Assembly (NCBI RefSeq): GCF_947172395.1
Contig: NC_069094.1
Coordinates: 8,236,292 to 8,300,291, forward strand
Origin: Bicyclus anynana
Lineage: Eukaryota > Arthropoda > Insecta > Lepidoptera > Nymphalidae
DNA: 64,000 nucleotides
Direction of reading: 5' to 3'
Within the stretch, counting starts at the first letter, position 1. Each line of letters begins with the position of its first letter. The notes under the pieces were generated by a model. The model did not search any database. It was not told the DNA's origin and saw only the letters and a program-made list of their open reading frames with translations. Both the position numbers and the translations under genes were made by a program. This document shows, in pieces, positions 34,205 to 44,892 of this stretch.

Positions 34205-34275
34205 AAGTTTGTGCGACGTGGCATAAATTTTCACTAGGATTTTTGTATTAAGTGGGATTTTATTTGTTATGCCAC
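34205..34275. repeat. R7 repeat, part a
   Basis: 'Gtattaagtgggattttatt' matches the reverse complement at 57940-57990. 'Cgacgtggcataaattttc' lies on the left. Confidence 0.6.
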
Positions 34276-34299
34276 GCGTTAAATCCTATAGGATATAGC

Positions 34300-34400
34300 C
34301 CTCCTCGTTCGTCTCCGTCTATTTATGCCGGAATACGTCCCCGGATAATCCTTTTCGATTCGTCATCGAACACGGGTGTTTAGATTAGAAAATTCTTCTC
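34300..34400. repeat. R7 repeat, part b
   Basis: 'Ggataatccttttcgattcg' and 'tctatttatgccgga' are the inverted counterpart of 52860-52955. Confidence 0.65.
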
Positions 34401-34446
34401 TCCGTGAACGTGGATACGCATTTTATATTTATCACTACCTATACGG

Positions 34447-34870
34447 CCATATAAAGGCTCTTATATGAGAGGTGATATGGAACTTAGACTCACCATGCTT
34501 TTGACGGCCTCTGTGGTGCAATATGCGCGGTTGATTTACAAGACGGAGGTCCTGGTTTTGATCCCCAGCTGGGCCGTTTGGGGTTTTTTTCAGATCTGGC
34601 TAGTGGGAAGCTTCGGCCGTGGCTAGTTACCATCGTACCGGCTAGCTGTTCGTACGTATTGCTAAGCGATATAGCGTTCCGGTACGATGTCGTGGAGAAA
34701 CCGAATGTGTGTGAATTTTCGCCCTTCTCCTAACAAGTTAGCCCGCTTCCATCTTAGATTGCATCACCACTTACCATTAGTTGATATTGCAGTCAAGGGC
34801 TAATTTGTAAAGAATAAAAAAAAATGCTGCCGTGCAATGTGGGCTGGCGGGATTAGGTTGATAATGTTAA
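34447..34870. repeat. R5 repeat copy 3, split by a SINE-A
   Basis: Left part 34447-34502 ('gagaggtgatatggaactta') and right part 34824-34870 ('gggctggcgggattaggttg') together make an R5 copy. 'Atgct' occurs at both borders of the SINE (34495-34499 and 34824-34828), a target duplication. Confidence 0.7.
34503..34823 (+). mobile_element. SINE-A, full length, inserted in R5
   Basis: The head is 'gacggcctctgtggtgcaata', the body complete, the tail A-rich ('aaagaataaaaaaaa'). The flanking 'atgct' duplication fits retrotransposition. Confidence 0.92.
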
Positions 34871-34899
34871 TTAAAGACAGCTATCAGATGTTAATGAAA

Positions 34900-35100
34900 A
34901 TGACCCGGTGGTGTATCACCACAAACTTCCCAACTAATTTAAAGAACTTTTTGGAAAGTTTGCTAGTAGAAAGAAAAGCTCAGTAGATATTCTATGACAT
35001 GACCCAGAATTTGAACCCAGGACCCTGAAGTCACATATAACCATAGATTTACGAGTCGGTACAGCATAGAACTGCCTCTTGGTCCAGTGATTTTATATTT
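34900..35100. repeat. LINE-derived repeat and SINE-C pieces
   Basis: 34900-34985 ('caccacaaacttcccaact', 'ctagtagaaagaaaa') matches 7050-7110. 34986-35065 reads as an inverted SINE-C body ('gacatgacccagaatttgaa'). 35071-35092 is a SINE-C head in plus orientation. Confidence 0.5.
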
Positions 35101-35576
35101 ATAACGCGCGTAAAATAACGAATGTTTTGACAAACACAAATATCAATACAATAAAATAAAACATACAAATGAAAAAAAATATAGCATTGTTCGTATGTAA
35201 TTGCATAAAACGTTTGAAATAAAATGAATAGTAAAATTGGAATTGATTTGTTCAGTTTATTTTTATTTGTTGGGTTTGCTATGATATTTGACTGTTGTCT
35301 GCTATTTCATATGAAATTCGATATATATGTTTTTTCCTTACATATTTTTTAAACATAAAAAACTGTTTTAAAGTTAGTATGTATGGATAGGACTACGCCA
35401 CTATGCGATTAAGTACAGTACGGAGATAAAAAATCTCAGTACCAATAGCAACTAGTTAAGTAGGTACTTTGCAAAACGGTCTAAGTCTGAAAACGCAATA
35501 CACAAGCAGACCTACTTTCGCATACTATAAATATCAGAATACGAAAATGAATAGGTATGAATAATTTACTTGTTTA
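35101..35576. other. AT-rich spacer
   Basis: Nothing is recognised. Confidence 0.5.
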
Positions 35577-35918
35577 TTGATGTGAAACATCTATAGCCGC
35601 ACGTAAAACCGATTTCTGACATGGCGACGCGTCGCCACGCTATATGATGGTATATATACAGTCTAAATGCAGTTGTGTGAACGGTGTGGCGACGCGTCGC
35701 CATGCGCAATCGACTGTGCGATTCTCTCCCACTCGATCCGGCGTTAAGCCATCTCTCTGGCTCGGATACCTACTCGTATAGTGTATACTCCGTTGTGTAT
35801 ACAGTACAGTGTTGTTTACTACAGTAGGTACACATAAGCTGTGTTTTACTTGAAAACAAATTATTTTTCTGGTGTCTGACCGTGATAACTTAGAGAGTGA
35901 GATGTTTCACATCTGCCA
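35577..35918. mobile_element. MITE-like element with two GC palindromes
   Basis: 'Gatgtgaaacatct' at the left and 'agatgtttcacatc' at the right are exact inverted repeats. Inside lie two copies of the palindrome GGCGACGCGTCGCC, near 35623 and 35690. The GC content is much higher than in the flanks. No coding frame. Confidence 0.6.
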
Positions 35919-36397
35919 GGCGTACTGTGACGGCTCACATTTTTTCTGATAGATATTGTTTTCTTCAGAGACAATTAAATATCTTTACAGCCTATAATAG
36001 TAAAATACCTACTGCTTTTAGCACATAATATAGTTTACTTAGATGTAAACGCTTAATAAACTAAAATAATATACGAACGATATAATTATTAAAGTTCAAA
36101 TTTCGTCTACAGTTATTTATCTTTACAGCCGTTGTATGAAAGGATATGAAAGGACTTTGTGACCTCAGGCGTACTTGGGAATTTGTTTTAATGTCAATAT
36201 CAAAGTCTAGGATTATTAAGAAAGTTGAAAAGTGACGCAGTCTAACATGCTTAAGAAATTAGTGTGTCTTTCCAACCACTTGCACCGCTAACGTGCCTCG
36301 CTACTAAATGTGCAAACTTTAACCATTTTCACTAACGTCACTACTATTAACAACATCGCAAAATTTGTTCTATCTTCGAATTTTCCTTAAAGTCTAA
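35919..36397. other. intergenic spacer
   Basis: Nothing is recognised. Confidence 0.5.
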
Positions 36398-36921
36398 GAG
36401 CCTGTGAACCCCAGACCTTCGTCATTTTATAAAAGCTGAAAGTTTGTCAGCTCTTGCTCCTAACATAAGTAAGTACGCTTGCTAACTGTGGAGTTTGGGC
36501 CGTGGTGGCTTTGGGAGGTAGCAGGTTATAAGGATCCAGACCCTCAACCGTCTAAGTATAAAGTGTAATGCTTGTTTTTCTCGGCATAATATGAGAAATT
36601 ATATTCCCAGTCACCAGTCACTTAGCTTCGCGGCAACCCTTCGAAAAGCACTATTTAATTTGAAACTTCAAGGGTCTCTAGCGATTGGTTGCATGAAGTC
36701 ATGTTTCTGGCAATATTATTTCTTATATTATGCCGATGAAAATATAAAAAGATGTACTTTATACTTAGGTGGTTGAGGATCTGAATCCTTAAATTCTGCT
36801 ATTTTCCAAAGTCATTACGGTCCAAACTCATATCCATAGTTGGTTACGGTGCTCATATATAGTAGGAACTGACAAACTTTTAGCTTTCATAAATGACGAA
36901 GGTCTGGCTGTGCTGGCTCTC
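36398..36921. repeat. long imperfect palindrome, about 520 bp
   Basis: Almost the whole stretch pairs with itself in inverted orientation. 'Ccagaccttcgtcattt' at 36411 pairs with 'aaatgacgaaggtctgg' near 36891; 'ctaagtataaagt' near 36554 pairs with 'actttatacttag' near 36757; 'tcggcataatatgag' pairs with 'cttatattatgccga'. The arms are perhaps 75-80% identical, by eye. No protein frame spans it. Confidence 0.85.
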
Positions 36922-37019
36922 CGTCTATTATAAGAATCATTTAACTGTTTCATATCTTGTGACCTTAATTATTTAATTATACAATTGTATTAGAGTTTAA
37001 GAGATTAATATGATTTTAG

Positions 37020-37256
37020 CTGTTTGGCCGGCTGATTAGCGCATTGGGTAATGACGCCTGCACCATAAGCTGTGGGTTTGATTTGGTCATGAATGTTTTC
37101 CAAATTCTAGGTGGTACCTATGTTGTAAGTATTTAATATTTATATATAATAATTATTGTATTCATTAGTTTTAGTACTTCCACAGCTAGCTAAAGTTACT
37201 TCGTGGCTAGATTGTGATGTATTGTGATTGTACCAATATATTTGTTTATTTATTTT
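37020..37256 (+). mobile_element. SINE-D (different tRNA-derived SINE)
   Basis: The head 'ggccggctgattagcgcatt' resembles an A box and 'gctgtgggtttgattt' a B box. The body has 'catgaatgttttccaaattc' and 'gtggctagattgtgatgta', which I know as a common lepidopteran SINE/LINE tail. Only one copy is in this window. Confidence 0.65.
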
Positions 37257-37310
37257 GGACGCTAGGTGCACCGATTGAGAGCTAGTTGTTGTTTATACGT
37301 ATATTTTTTG

Positions 37311-37621
37311 AAGGTCTCCGTGGCGCACTGGTATGCGCGGTGGATTTACAAGACGGATGTCCTAGGTTTAATCCCCGGCAAGGCCAATTGAGATTTTCTA
37401 AATTGGTCCAGATCTGTCTAGTGGGAAACTTCAGCTGAGGCTAGTACCCTAAGCGCACCGACAATGACGTACCGCTAAGCGATTTAGCGTTCCGGTACAA
37501 TGTCTTGTAGAAACCGAAATAAGTGTGGATTTTCATCCTGCGCCTAACAAGTTAGCTTCTATCTTAGATTACATCATCACATCACTAAGATTGCAGTCAA
37601 GGGCTTGTAAATAATAATAAA
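37311..37621 (+). mobile_element. SINE-A, full length
   Basis: The head 'aaggtctccgtggcgcactgg', the body with 'cgatttagcgttccggtac', and the tail 'gtaaataataataaaac'. The B box region is changed to 'ggtttaatcccc'. Confidence 0.92.
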
Positions 37622-37689
37622 ACACATTGATTAATCTTTTACACAAAGTGTAGTCACGCGTGATTGCTACTTTACACCTTACTATATAG

Positions 37690-37812
37690 CATACTATATG
37701 GACATGGCGTCTGTCGGTAGGGACGGTAGGTATATATATATGGACATGGCGTCTGTCGGTAGGGACGGTAGGTATATATGGACATGGCGTCTGTCGGTAG
37801 GTATATATGGTT
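37690..37812. repeat. minisatellite, three units of about 38-42 bp
   Basis: 'Atatggacatggcgtctgtc' occurs three times (near 37697, 37739 and 37777). The first two units include 'ggtagggacggtagg'; the third has lost one 'gggacggta' block. Confidence 0.93.
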
Positions 37813-37915
37813 TGATTGCATTGATTATGCTTATTGCAATCTACCTAGGATAGCTAGCTGTTGATTTATAGAAAATATTTGAATATATAATGCGATAAAT
37901 TAATGCTTATGTTTG

Positions 37916-38000
37916 ACACTAGCGGACATCCGTGACTCCTTACGGGTGAAATTGTCATTTTTAAATCACGTGGGACCCATCGATTTTTTCAGGGTAAAAA
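37916..38000 (-). mobile_element. Lep-Helitron 3' end relic
   Basis: On the minus strand it ends 'ggagtcacggatgtccgctag'. The 'tgggacccatcgattttttc' part is the counterpart of the 'atccatggttcccgagg' body. Confidence 0.6.
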
Positions 38001-38063
38001 ATTGCTTATGTTCTACTCCAAGCTCGAAATTACCTCTATACCAAATTTAAACAAGTAAGTTTG

Positions 38064-38350
38064 TTTTTTTTATTCTACACAAGTTAGCTGTTGACTACAA
38101 TCCCACCTGATGATAAGTGATGATGCAATCTAAGATGGAAGCGGGCTAACTTGTTAAGAGTAGGATGAAATCCACACTCCTTTCAGTCTCTACACGATAT
38201 CGTACCGGAACGCTAAATTGCTTGGCGGTACGTCTTTGTCGGTAGGGTGGTAGTGGCGGCCGAAGCCTCCCACCAGCCAGACCTGGACCAATTAAGAAAA
38301 CCTCTATCGGCCCAGCCGGGGATCGAACCCAGGACCTCGTCTTGTAAATC
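38064..38350 (-). mobile_element. SINE-A, head missing
   Basis: From the T-rich start through 'acaagttagctgttgactac' to 'cctcgtcttgtaaatc'. The sequence then changes abruptly, so the A box is gone. Confidence 0.88.
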
Positions 38351-39504
38351 GAGCCCGTGAGATTGCACGTTGGTGCAGTGGTTTAGCCGAAAAGGTAAAA
38401 GATAAACAGACATACTTTAGCATTTTCAATGGTAGTATGAATGTGGATGATTTGCCTATAAAAATAGCTGACTACAGATGGAACATATATGAAAATAAAA
38501 CAAAATCTTTCAGGTCAAAATAGATTTCTTATACATCGTACATACTTATACATATGTACAGATACTAGTTCGTGTGATGTTTAGAAAAAAAATGATTTTC
38601 ATTAAAATTTTCCAACGTTCACCGTTCGTTAACGAATTGTAAAACACTTGACGTTTAATTTTCACAGGGAAAAGTTAATTTTTTAGTAAACTTCAAACTT
38701 GTTAACGTCAGAGTCAAGCGTTATCATTTATACGTTGGTAATTTTCACGATGGCTGTTTAATATTCTTTTAAATTCTAATTTAATATTTTGTAAATATTT
38801 TATGAGTCTTGTAAAAAGAAATTAAATAATTAAACACGTATGTATTAAGTACATGTATGTGTAATTATTGTAAATGTAACAAACTGAAAAAATATCGTTT
38901 TCATTTTTAGAAATGTCAATTATGTCCTATTCAAATCAATTCGGTAAACTTTGCTCTTGGGCATGTTACTGCAGTGTTATTAATCAATCATTACGTCACC
39001 ATTGGAAATATTTCAATCAAAATCAATCAGCCCCTATCCGTTAATTGATTTGATTTGCACGCGTCGATTTGACCTATTGAAAACGTATCTATCTATGTTT
39101 CATTTCCAAATCCTTTCAGATTGAAATTGAACGGAAGTACCAAAAATCATAAAAGGAAAGTTAGATAAAGAATTTTTTATCGGAAGTAAAAAGACGGTAA
39201 AAAGTCAAAACATGATGATTTTTGTCATACTCGTATATAACTAATAAAAATAATATTTTACACACTACACTTATTTTGTTTTATTTAATTTGACCATAAG
39301 CTGAAAATCTAAAAACTGTAAATACAAATTTAGCATTACAGGTTTCTTGATCAAGCGGTTTGATTCATTTACGAGTAATCTAAAAGTAATGAATTAATAC
39401 AACATGTAAGTAATACTTACATGTTGTAAGTAAATTCATTTGTTTGTAACACATTTGCGCCATAGATGCTCATAATTCTATGGTCTGACCTGGTTACTCT
39501 GGTT
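38351..39504. other. intergenic DNA with a short palindrome
   Basis: At 39399-39427, 'acaacatgtaagta' and its exact inverse are separated by one base. Otherwise nothing is recognised. Confidence 0.5.
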
Positions 39505-40345
39505 ACCTTTTCAAAGACATAAATGATTGCTAGCTAGCTAAATATTATAAGAAAGCTTTCCCGAGACGTAAGATTACTCTAGTTACATTTCCGTAGACGA
39601 AGTTTTGCTAAATAGTTACGTCAGTTAGCTTTCCGTAGACGTAACAAGCTACTGGCTATATGCAGCTGGCTACGAGGTGGATTGCTGACTACGACGTAGA
39701 TTGCTAGCTACGACGTAGATTGATGGCTATAGACGTTTTGTTTTTTTACGTCAATTAGCTTTCCGTAGACGTAATGTCTTGCTGGCTATGTCAGTTAGCT
39801 TGCCGTATACATCTCATAGCTTTGCTAAATAGTTGCGTGAGTTAGCTTTCCGTAGACGTATACGTACTTGCTGTCTACGACAGTTAGCTTGCCATATACG
39901 TCTCATTGTTTGCTAAATAGTTACGTGAGTTAGCTTTCCGTAGACGTATAATTACTTGCTGGCTACGTTAGTTAGCTTGACACATACTTATCATAGATTT
40001 CTAAATAGTTACGACAGTTAGCTTTCCGTAGATGTAGAATTGCTTGCTTTGTCATTTAGCTAATCGTATACGTCTCATAGGTTTGCTAAATAGTTACGTG
40101 TGTTAACTTTCCGTAGACGTAGAATTTCTTGCTGGTTACGTCAGTTAGCTTGCCGTATACGTCTCGTAGGCTTGCTAAATATTTACGTCAGTTGACTTTC
40201 CATAGGCGTAGGATTCTAGTTAGCTACGTCATCTGTTAGCTTTCTATAGCTGGAAGATTGCTAGCTAGCCTATGACGGTTAGCAGTTTTTGTAGTCGCAA
40301 GACTGCTATTTGGTTATGTGGATTAGATTTCTGTATGGTAGCTAC
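39505..40345. repeat. 88-bp minisatellite made of two 44-bp half units
   Basis: 'Gctaaatagttacg' recurs at 39607, 39824, 39912, about 40000, 40085 and 40174, so the steps are close to 88 bp in the regular part. Each unit holds two related halves, 'agttagctttccgtagacgt' and 'agttagcttgccgtatacgt'. The left and right edges (39505-39800 and 40200-40345) are diverged. Reading frames are not kept open. Confidence 0.92.
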
Positions 40346-40876
40346 GTGGAAGAAACCGAGAGGTTCTGCTAGTTAATTATTAAAATAAATAACTATAATT
40401 TAATTACTATAACATAAGCAATAGACGTCCTATAAAAGTCATTACGCTTAACCATACCAACACACTCGTGGACGCTATATTGTTATGACCTCGGTTAATC
40501 ATATAGACACGTAAAAAGGGAATTAACCTACTACACTTAATTACATTTTCGCATGCTTTACTTTAGCTTATAAGGGTCGTTTTGTACACAATGTTCCAAA
40601 ACAATGAAACAGCTGAAAATAATATTACGTTCGAGCGTGTTATTTTACAAACAAGTTCATTAAAATTTTCAGATTTCAGCACATCTTTTAACCGTCGTAA
40701 CTACGCTTATTTCACTTAGTCTTTGCTTCATGATTTTTTTCCACGTAATTAGTGTCTTTCTTAACAATTAGCACAATATATTAACATAAAGAATTATTAA
40801 AGAACGAAATTAGTTCTAGCCAAATTACCAGCTAACAAAAACAAAAGTAGACTAAATATGTTATTGGTCGTACAGA
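40346..40876. other. AT-rich spacer
   Basis: Nothing is recognised. Confidence 0.5.
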
Positions 40877-41291
40877 TCTGTACAATAATATAATAAAGCT
40901 GAAGAGTTTGTTTGTTTTTTTGTTTGATTGAACGCGCTAATCTCAGGAACTTCTGGACCGATTTGAAAAATTCTTTCAACGCCCATTTATCGAGAAAGGA
41001 AATTGAAATGGAAATAGATTTTACTCTGGATTGACACATAGGCTACTTTTTATCCCGAAAAAATCCATGGTTTCCCGAGATTTGCGAAAACTGATGATTT
41101 TGATGATATGAATGTTTGTTACTATTTCACGCCTCAACTACTGAATCGAATTAGCTGAAAATTGGTATTAAGATATATTATAGCCTGGATTAACACATGC
41201 ACTACTTTTTATCCCGAAAAATCCATGGTTCCCGAGGGATTTGTGAAAAACTAAATTCCACGCGGACGTAGTCGCGGTCCTAATCCACTAG
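40877..41291 (+). mobile_element. Lep-Helitron with a duplicated body
   Basis: The start is TCTGTACAATAATATAATAA, the end 'gtcgcggtcctaatccactag'. The segment with 'cacataggctactttttatc' occurs twice (near 41033 and 41203), so the 415-bp copy is a fusion of two versions of the family. Confidence 0.82.
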
Positions 41292-41379
41292 TTATTTTAA
41301 TAATTATATTTCAAGTACCTAGGTAATGACGGTAAGTAGCGTAGGTAGAACTTCTTTATTTGTTTACAATTAATAACGG

Positions 41380-41500
41380 AGGTCTGCTGGTTGAATGGCG
41401 CATGTTGTTGCATGAGCATGCAGAATACAGATGAGCTTATTTATGCAAATTTCCGACGCTTCGGAATGCCGAGGATCAAAAGCGATTTAGACCTGTGCAA
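41380..41500. repeat. R8 repeat copy 1
   Basis: 'Gaatacagatgagcttattt' and 'gaatggcgcatgttgttgca' are the inverted counterpart of 59160-59250 and 59905-60030. Confidence 0.6.
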
Positions 41501-41540
41501 GTGACGCTCAACTTTACTGCAAAGGGTCTGTCCCTTACTA

Positions 41541-41788
41541 TATAATCATTATCGACCCATTATCGGCTGCTGAGCTCGAGTCTCCTTTAAGAATGAGAGG
41601 GCTTAGGCCAATAGTCCACCACGCTGGCCCAATGCAGACTTCACACACGTAGAGAATTAAAAAAATTCTCAGGTATGCAGGTTTCCTCACGATGTTTTTC
41701 CTTCACCGTTTCAGACACGTGATTTTGAAAAGATGAAACATGCCCCGGAACCTACGTCTTCCGAAATATGAGGCAGAGGTCATATTTT
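41541..41788 (-). mobile_element. SINE-B, head truncated
   Basis: The 3' part with 'atgagagggcttaggccaat' and the body are present. The copy stops at 'gaggcagaggtcatatttt', before the A box. Confidence 0.87.
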
Positions 41789-42063
41789 ATTCAATTCAAA
41801 GGGCCATAATTTATATCTAGAAAGCGATGCGAAAATTTAAATGCCTAATTTCGAATTTAAAAGATAATATTATGGTAATAACAATTATAACGGAATGTGA
41901 AAAATAATATTGAAAGTATTTTTAGGGTCTTATGAATATGAATTGCCTGACCTTTAAATACATTGAGAATCGAAAGTATTTTACCAAACCATATTATATT
42001 CGCTTCCGCTCAAAATAAAGCCTTAGATTAACGAGTCGTATCTATATCAGAGTTCATTTTAAT

Positions 42064-42462
42064 ACTATTACTTATTATTCGGGAATAGCGGGGCCACCGG
42101 GGAATAGGGGCTGTTGTGTTTTGTTGTAGTTCAGAAGGAATTGCCCACGCTGGGTATGCTGGTTGGTCATTCGCAGGGCAGGATTATTCCGCGCCAGTGT
42201 CGCTGCTGCCCGACACCGGCCTGTGCCATTTTTAAAAATCCAGGCAGAATTCCGCCATTAGTTGGGTCCCAAGGTGCTGGAATGGTGACCCCGCACCAGA
42301 AAGCGCAGTGTTGGTCGACCCCCCGCTAGGTGGACCGAGGACATCAAGCGGGTTGCATGGAGCCGCTGGATGCTCGCGGCTCGAGACCGTTTTGTTTGGA
42401 AGTCCATGCAAGAGGCCTATGTCGAGCAGTGGACGACCATCGACTGTTAATGATGATGATGA
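42064..42462 (+). pseudogene. RTE-like LINE ORF C-terminus with 3' tail
   Basis: From 42243 the frame gives 'KRSVGRPPARWTEDIKRVAW', then 'LAARDRFVWKSMQEAYVEQW' and a stop at 42446, a C-terminal block that I associate with RTE-type and related insect LINEs. One in-frame stop interrupts it near 42283. A 'gatgatgatgac' tail follows. The region 42064-42240 is likely part of the same element but is not readable. The 44751-44892 copy on the other strand shares the 3' end. Confidence 0.8.
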
Positions 42463-42736
42463 CTTATTATTCTTTACTCTCCCTTAAAATTTGTATCAGA
42501 AAAGCTAGCTATATACCAATTGATAAACGAGAAAGTTATACCAATCCATACAGCACTCAAAATAAAGCGTTACTTTAGGAAAAATAAGTTGGAAGTTTGG
42601 CAAGAGAACGACAAATTTTCATCGCAACTCGAGATAGTGGCAGGTGCGCTCGCCGTGAATAAAGAAGACCCGCTCTGCATTGCTGAGAATATTTTTATAA
42701 GAAAAGCGTATCCACCGCTGCGTTCTCGGTGCGGAA
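42463..42736. other. unresolved open region
   Basis: An 80-residue plus-strand frame (42520-42762) is open, but I recognise no motif and it overlaps the antisense LINE relic. Not called as a gene. Confidence 0.35.
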
Positions 42737-42934
42737 TCACAGCTTACATTTTAAATCCGTGATATATTTGAGCAGTCTTATAAAACTCCGCGTTTTGTAT
42801 TTTAGATACGTATTTTCCGAAGGGAAGGAATTCCATAATTTATTGAGTTTTAAGTGTGATCTGTAACTTCGAGTTGACTTTGAATAAATTGTTTCCTTCT
42901 CCACTGGATTAACAAACATTCCACTTTTAGACAT
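42737..42934 (-). pseudogene. possible LINE C-terminal relic
   Basis: The 65-residue frame contains 'LKLNKLWNSFPSENTYLKYK', which resembles the 'LWNSLP' block near the C-terminus of many non-LTR polyproteins. The evidence is a single short block, so the assignment is uncertain. Confidence 0.4.
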
Positions 42935-42970
42935 AATTCAAGTTCAGTTTTAAATTAAGATATTCTTGGC

Positions 42971-43123
42971 TTATACATACTAATATTACAAAAAGGTAAA
43001 GTTTGTGGTGTTGTACATGTAATGTAATGTAAAGTCACGTTATTTGTGAGAATCAAAGTCTATATTTCATACCCATATTTTCACGGTAACGGGAACTATC
43101 CAGGTAAAACCGCGTGGCGTCGG
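42971..43123 (+). mobile_element. Lep-Helitron variant
   Basis: 'Tacatactaatattac' at the start and 'aaaccgcgtggcgtcgg' at the end. The body ('ggtaaagtttgtggtgttgt') is the version also seen near 651 and 2521. Confidence 0.7.
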
Positions 43124-43607
43124 TTTTTACTTCTTAAATAGGGTTTGCGCCTTTTTTAACGAACTTCTGTTCATGACAGCAATTTCACCTGATGTTAGGC
43201 GATGATATAGTCTAACATGAAATAAATACTAGTGTAATTTATTAAATGAATTCTACGCGTCATCATGCTGAACTTGTTAGTAGGGTGGACAATTACTGCA
43301 TCGTCACTCAATATCAGATGAGAATGCAATAATTTGTTCTTTGCGTGTTTGTGGACTAGCTATTACCAAGGAATACCTGTAGCACTATTCAATAGTGATG
43401 TTTAAGTATCTCTAGTATCAGTCTTGATTGTCCCTGTCTCGCTCTACCTATAGTAAAGTCTTAGGAAGAGAGAAACAGAGACGAATTGGAGACTCACAAT
43501 GCCGAGTGGTGAAAATATCGGTACAGAATAGCGCTACTGAGAAATTATAGATAAAAGAATAACCTTCGCCTTGCCCTTGCTTTGGGACAAAGCAATAAAA
43601 AATCATA
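43124..43607. other. intergenic spacer, faint SINE-A trace
   Basis: 43170-43210 ('tttcacctgatgttaggcga') is a weak, inverted SINE-A remnant. Nothing else is recognised. Confidence 0.4.
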
Positions 43608-43828
43608 ACCACTGCCACCAATTCCGGAGGGTGTGAGTCGAATCCGGTCCGGGGCATGCACCTCCAAGTTTCAGTTGTGTGCATTTTACGAAATTAAATA
43701 TCACGTGTCTCAAACGGTGAAGGAAAAACATCGTGAGGGAATCTGCATACCAGAGAATTTTCTTAATACTCTGTGAGTGTGAAGTCAGCCAATCCGCATT
43801 GGGCCAGCGTGGTGGACTATTGGCATAA
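43608..43828 (+). mobile_element. SINE-B, truncated at both ends
   Basis: It starts 'cactgccaccaattccgg', has the B box 'gagtcgaatccgg' (one base shorter than the consensus) and ends at 'ggactattggcataag'. Confidence 0.87.
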
Positions 43829-44749
43829 GTTTTACGCCGTATGTGGGTGTAATTTCGCAATGATCATTAAAAAAGCATTATTATCCGGACAAACTCTCAA
43901 AGAGTACCACGAAAAATATGATCTATTGCAGAAAATTGGATGAATTTTCTACAACTACCTCCACCCACATATTACTGTTATCGCCGCGTTGCAACGACTT
44001 GCAGTACGGACGGCTTCAGTGTGCTCATGGTGTTTGAGCCTCCACATCTCTTGTTGTGTAATTATGGGTTACTTTATGGGTTACTTGGGATAGGCAGGGA
44101 GAGTGACTTGAGTGGAGAAGGGGAGTGTTTGTTAACAGTCAAAGGATCCTTTAACCTTACACACATCGTTCACAAGTACGTGACTTCACTTAAAGTCATT
44201 CTCTGCCATTCTAGTGTCTTATTTTGGTTACAGTTTGATTTGTTAATTATGTTGTCCTGACAAGTGTTGTGAATCATAACCTTTTCGACATTAGTTTTCT
44301 TATTTTTGTAATCACTTCTGAGTCTGCTAAAATTACGTTACGAAGTTTCAATAATAAAGATTGTTATCGGTAAATTGGATCAGTTTTACTAACAGCAATC
44401 ATGTTACGAACAACATTTTACAAAGTCAAACCTCTCTAATTGCGGCAAGCTACAATTAAAAGTAATGGGCCCTTATTCATCAGGGTTCTCGTGTTGTTAG
44501 TTTTGTTAATAGCTCGAGCCATGCGGAGTTGAGTCAACTGATTTTCTTTTAATAATTTGCAAAAGCAAGGGTTGTTGTTTGTTTACTGTAGTTTGCTAAT
44601 AAAGCTGACTCATATTTATTTTTTAATTACAACCTAGCGATTCAGGTTTTACCTTAGTTAATTACGTTTTAACCCTCGATACAGAATGCGGGGTGTTATA
44701 AGTTGGACGTGTCTGTCTGTCAGGTTGTCTATGGCACCATAGCTTCCGA
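43829..44749. other. intergenic DNA, one unassigned open frame
   Basis: A 106-residue plus-strand frame (43940-44260) has no recognisable domain or codon pattern; I consider it chance. The rest is featureless. Confidence 0.4.
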
Positions 44750-44750
44750 A

Positions 44751-44892
44751 CATCATCATCAACATCATTATCAGCCGATGGACGTCCACTGCTGGACATA
44801 GGCCTCTTCCATGGACTTCCAAACAAAACGGTCGCGAGCCGCCAGCATCAAGCGGCTCCCTGCAACCCGCTTGACGCTTGAAGACATCTAGC
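44751..44892 (-). mobile_element. RTE-like LINE 3' end
   Basis: On the minus strand it reads like 42330-42462: 'gcgggttgcagggagccgct', 'gaccgttttgtttggaagtc', 'gaggcctatgtccagcagtgg', then a GAT-rich tail at 44751-44775. It encodes the last roughly 35 residues of the polyprotein. Confidence 0.85.

Noticed and set aside
39505..40345. CRISPR-like array of repeats
   Set aside because: The units are adjacent and diverged, without unique spacers of constant length, and the DNA is eukaryotic. It is a minisatellite.
42330..42578. 82-residue plus-strand open frame
   Set aside because: It is a wrong-frame reading of the RTE-like C-terminus; the correct frame gives the recognisable block ending at 42446.
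43940..44260. 106-residue plus-strand open frame
   Set aside because: No domain, no splice-site context and no composition change that would support coding.
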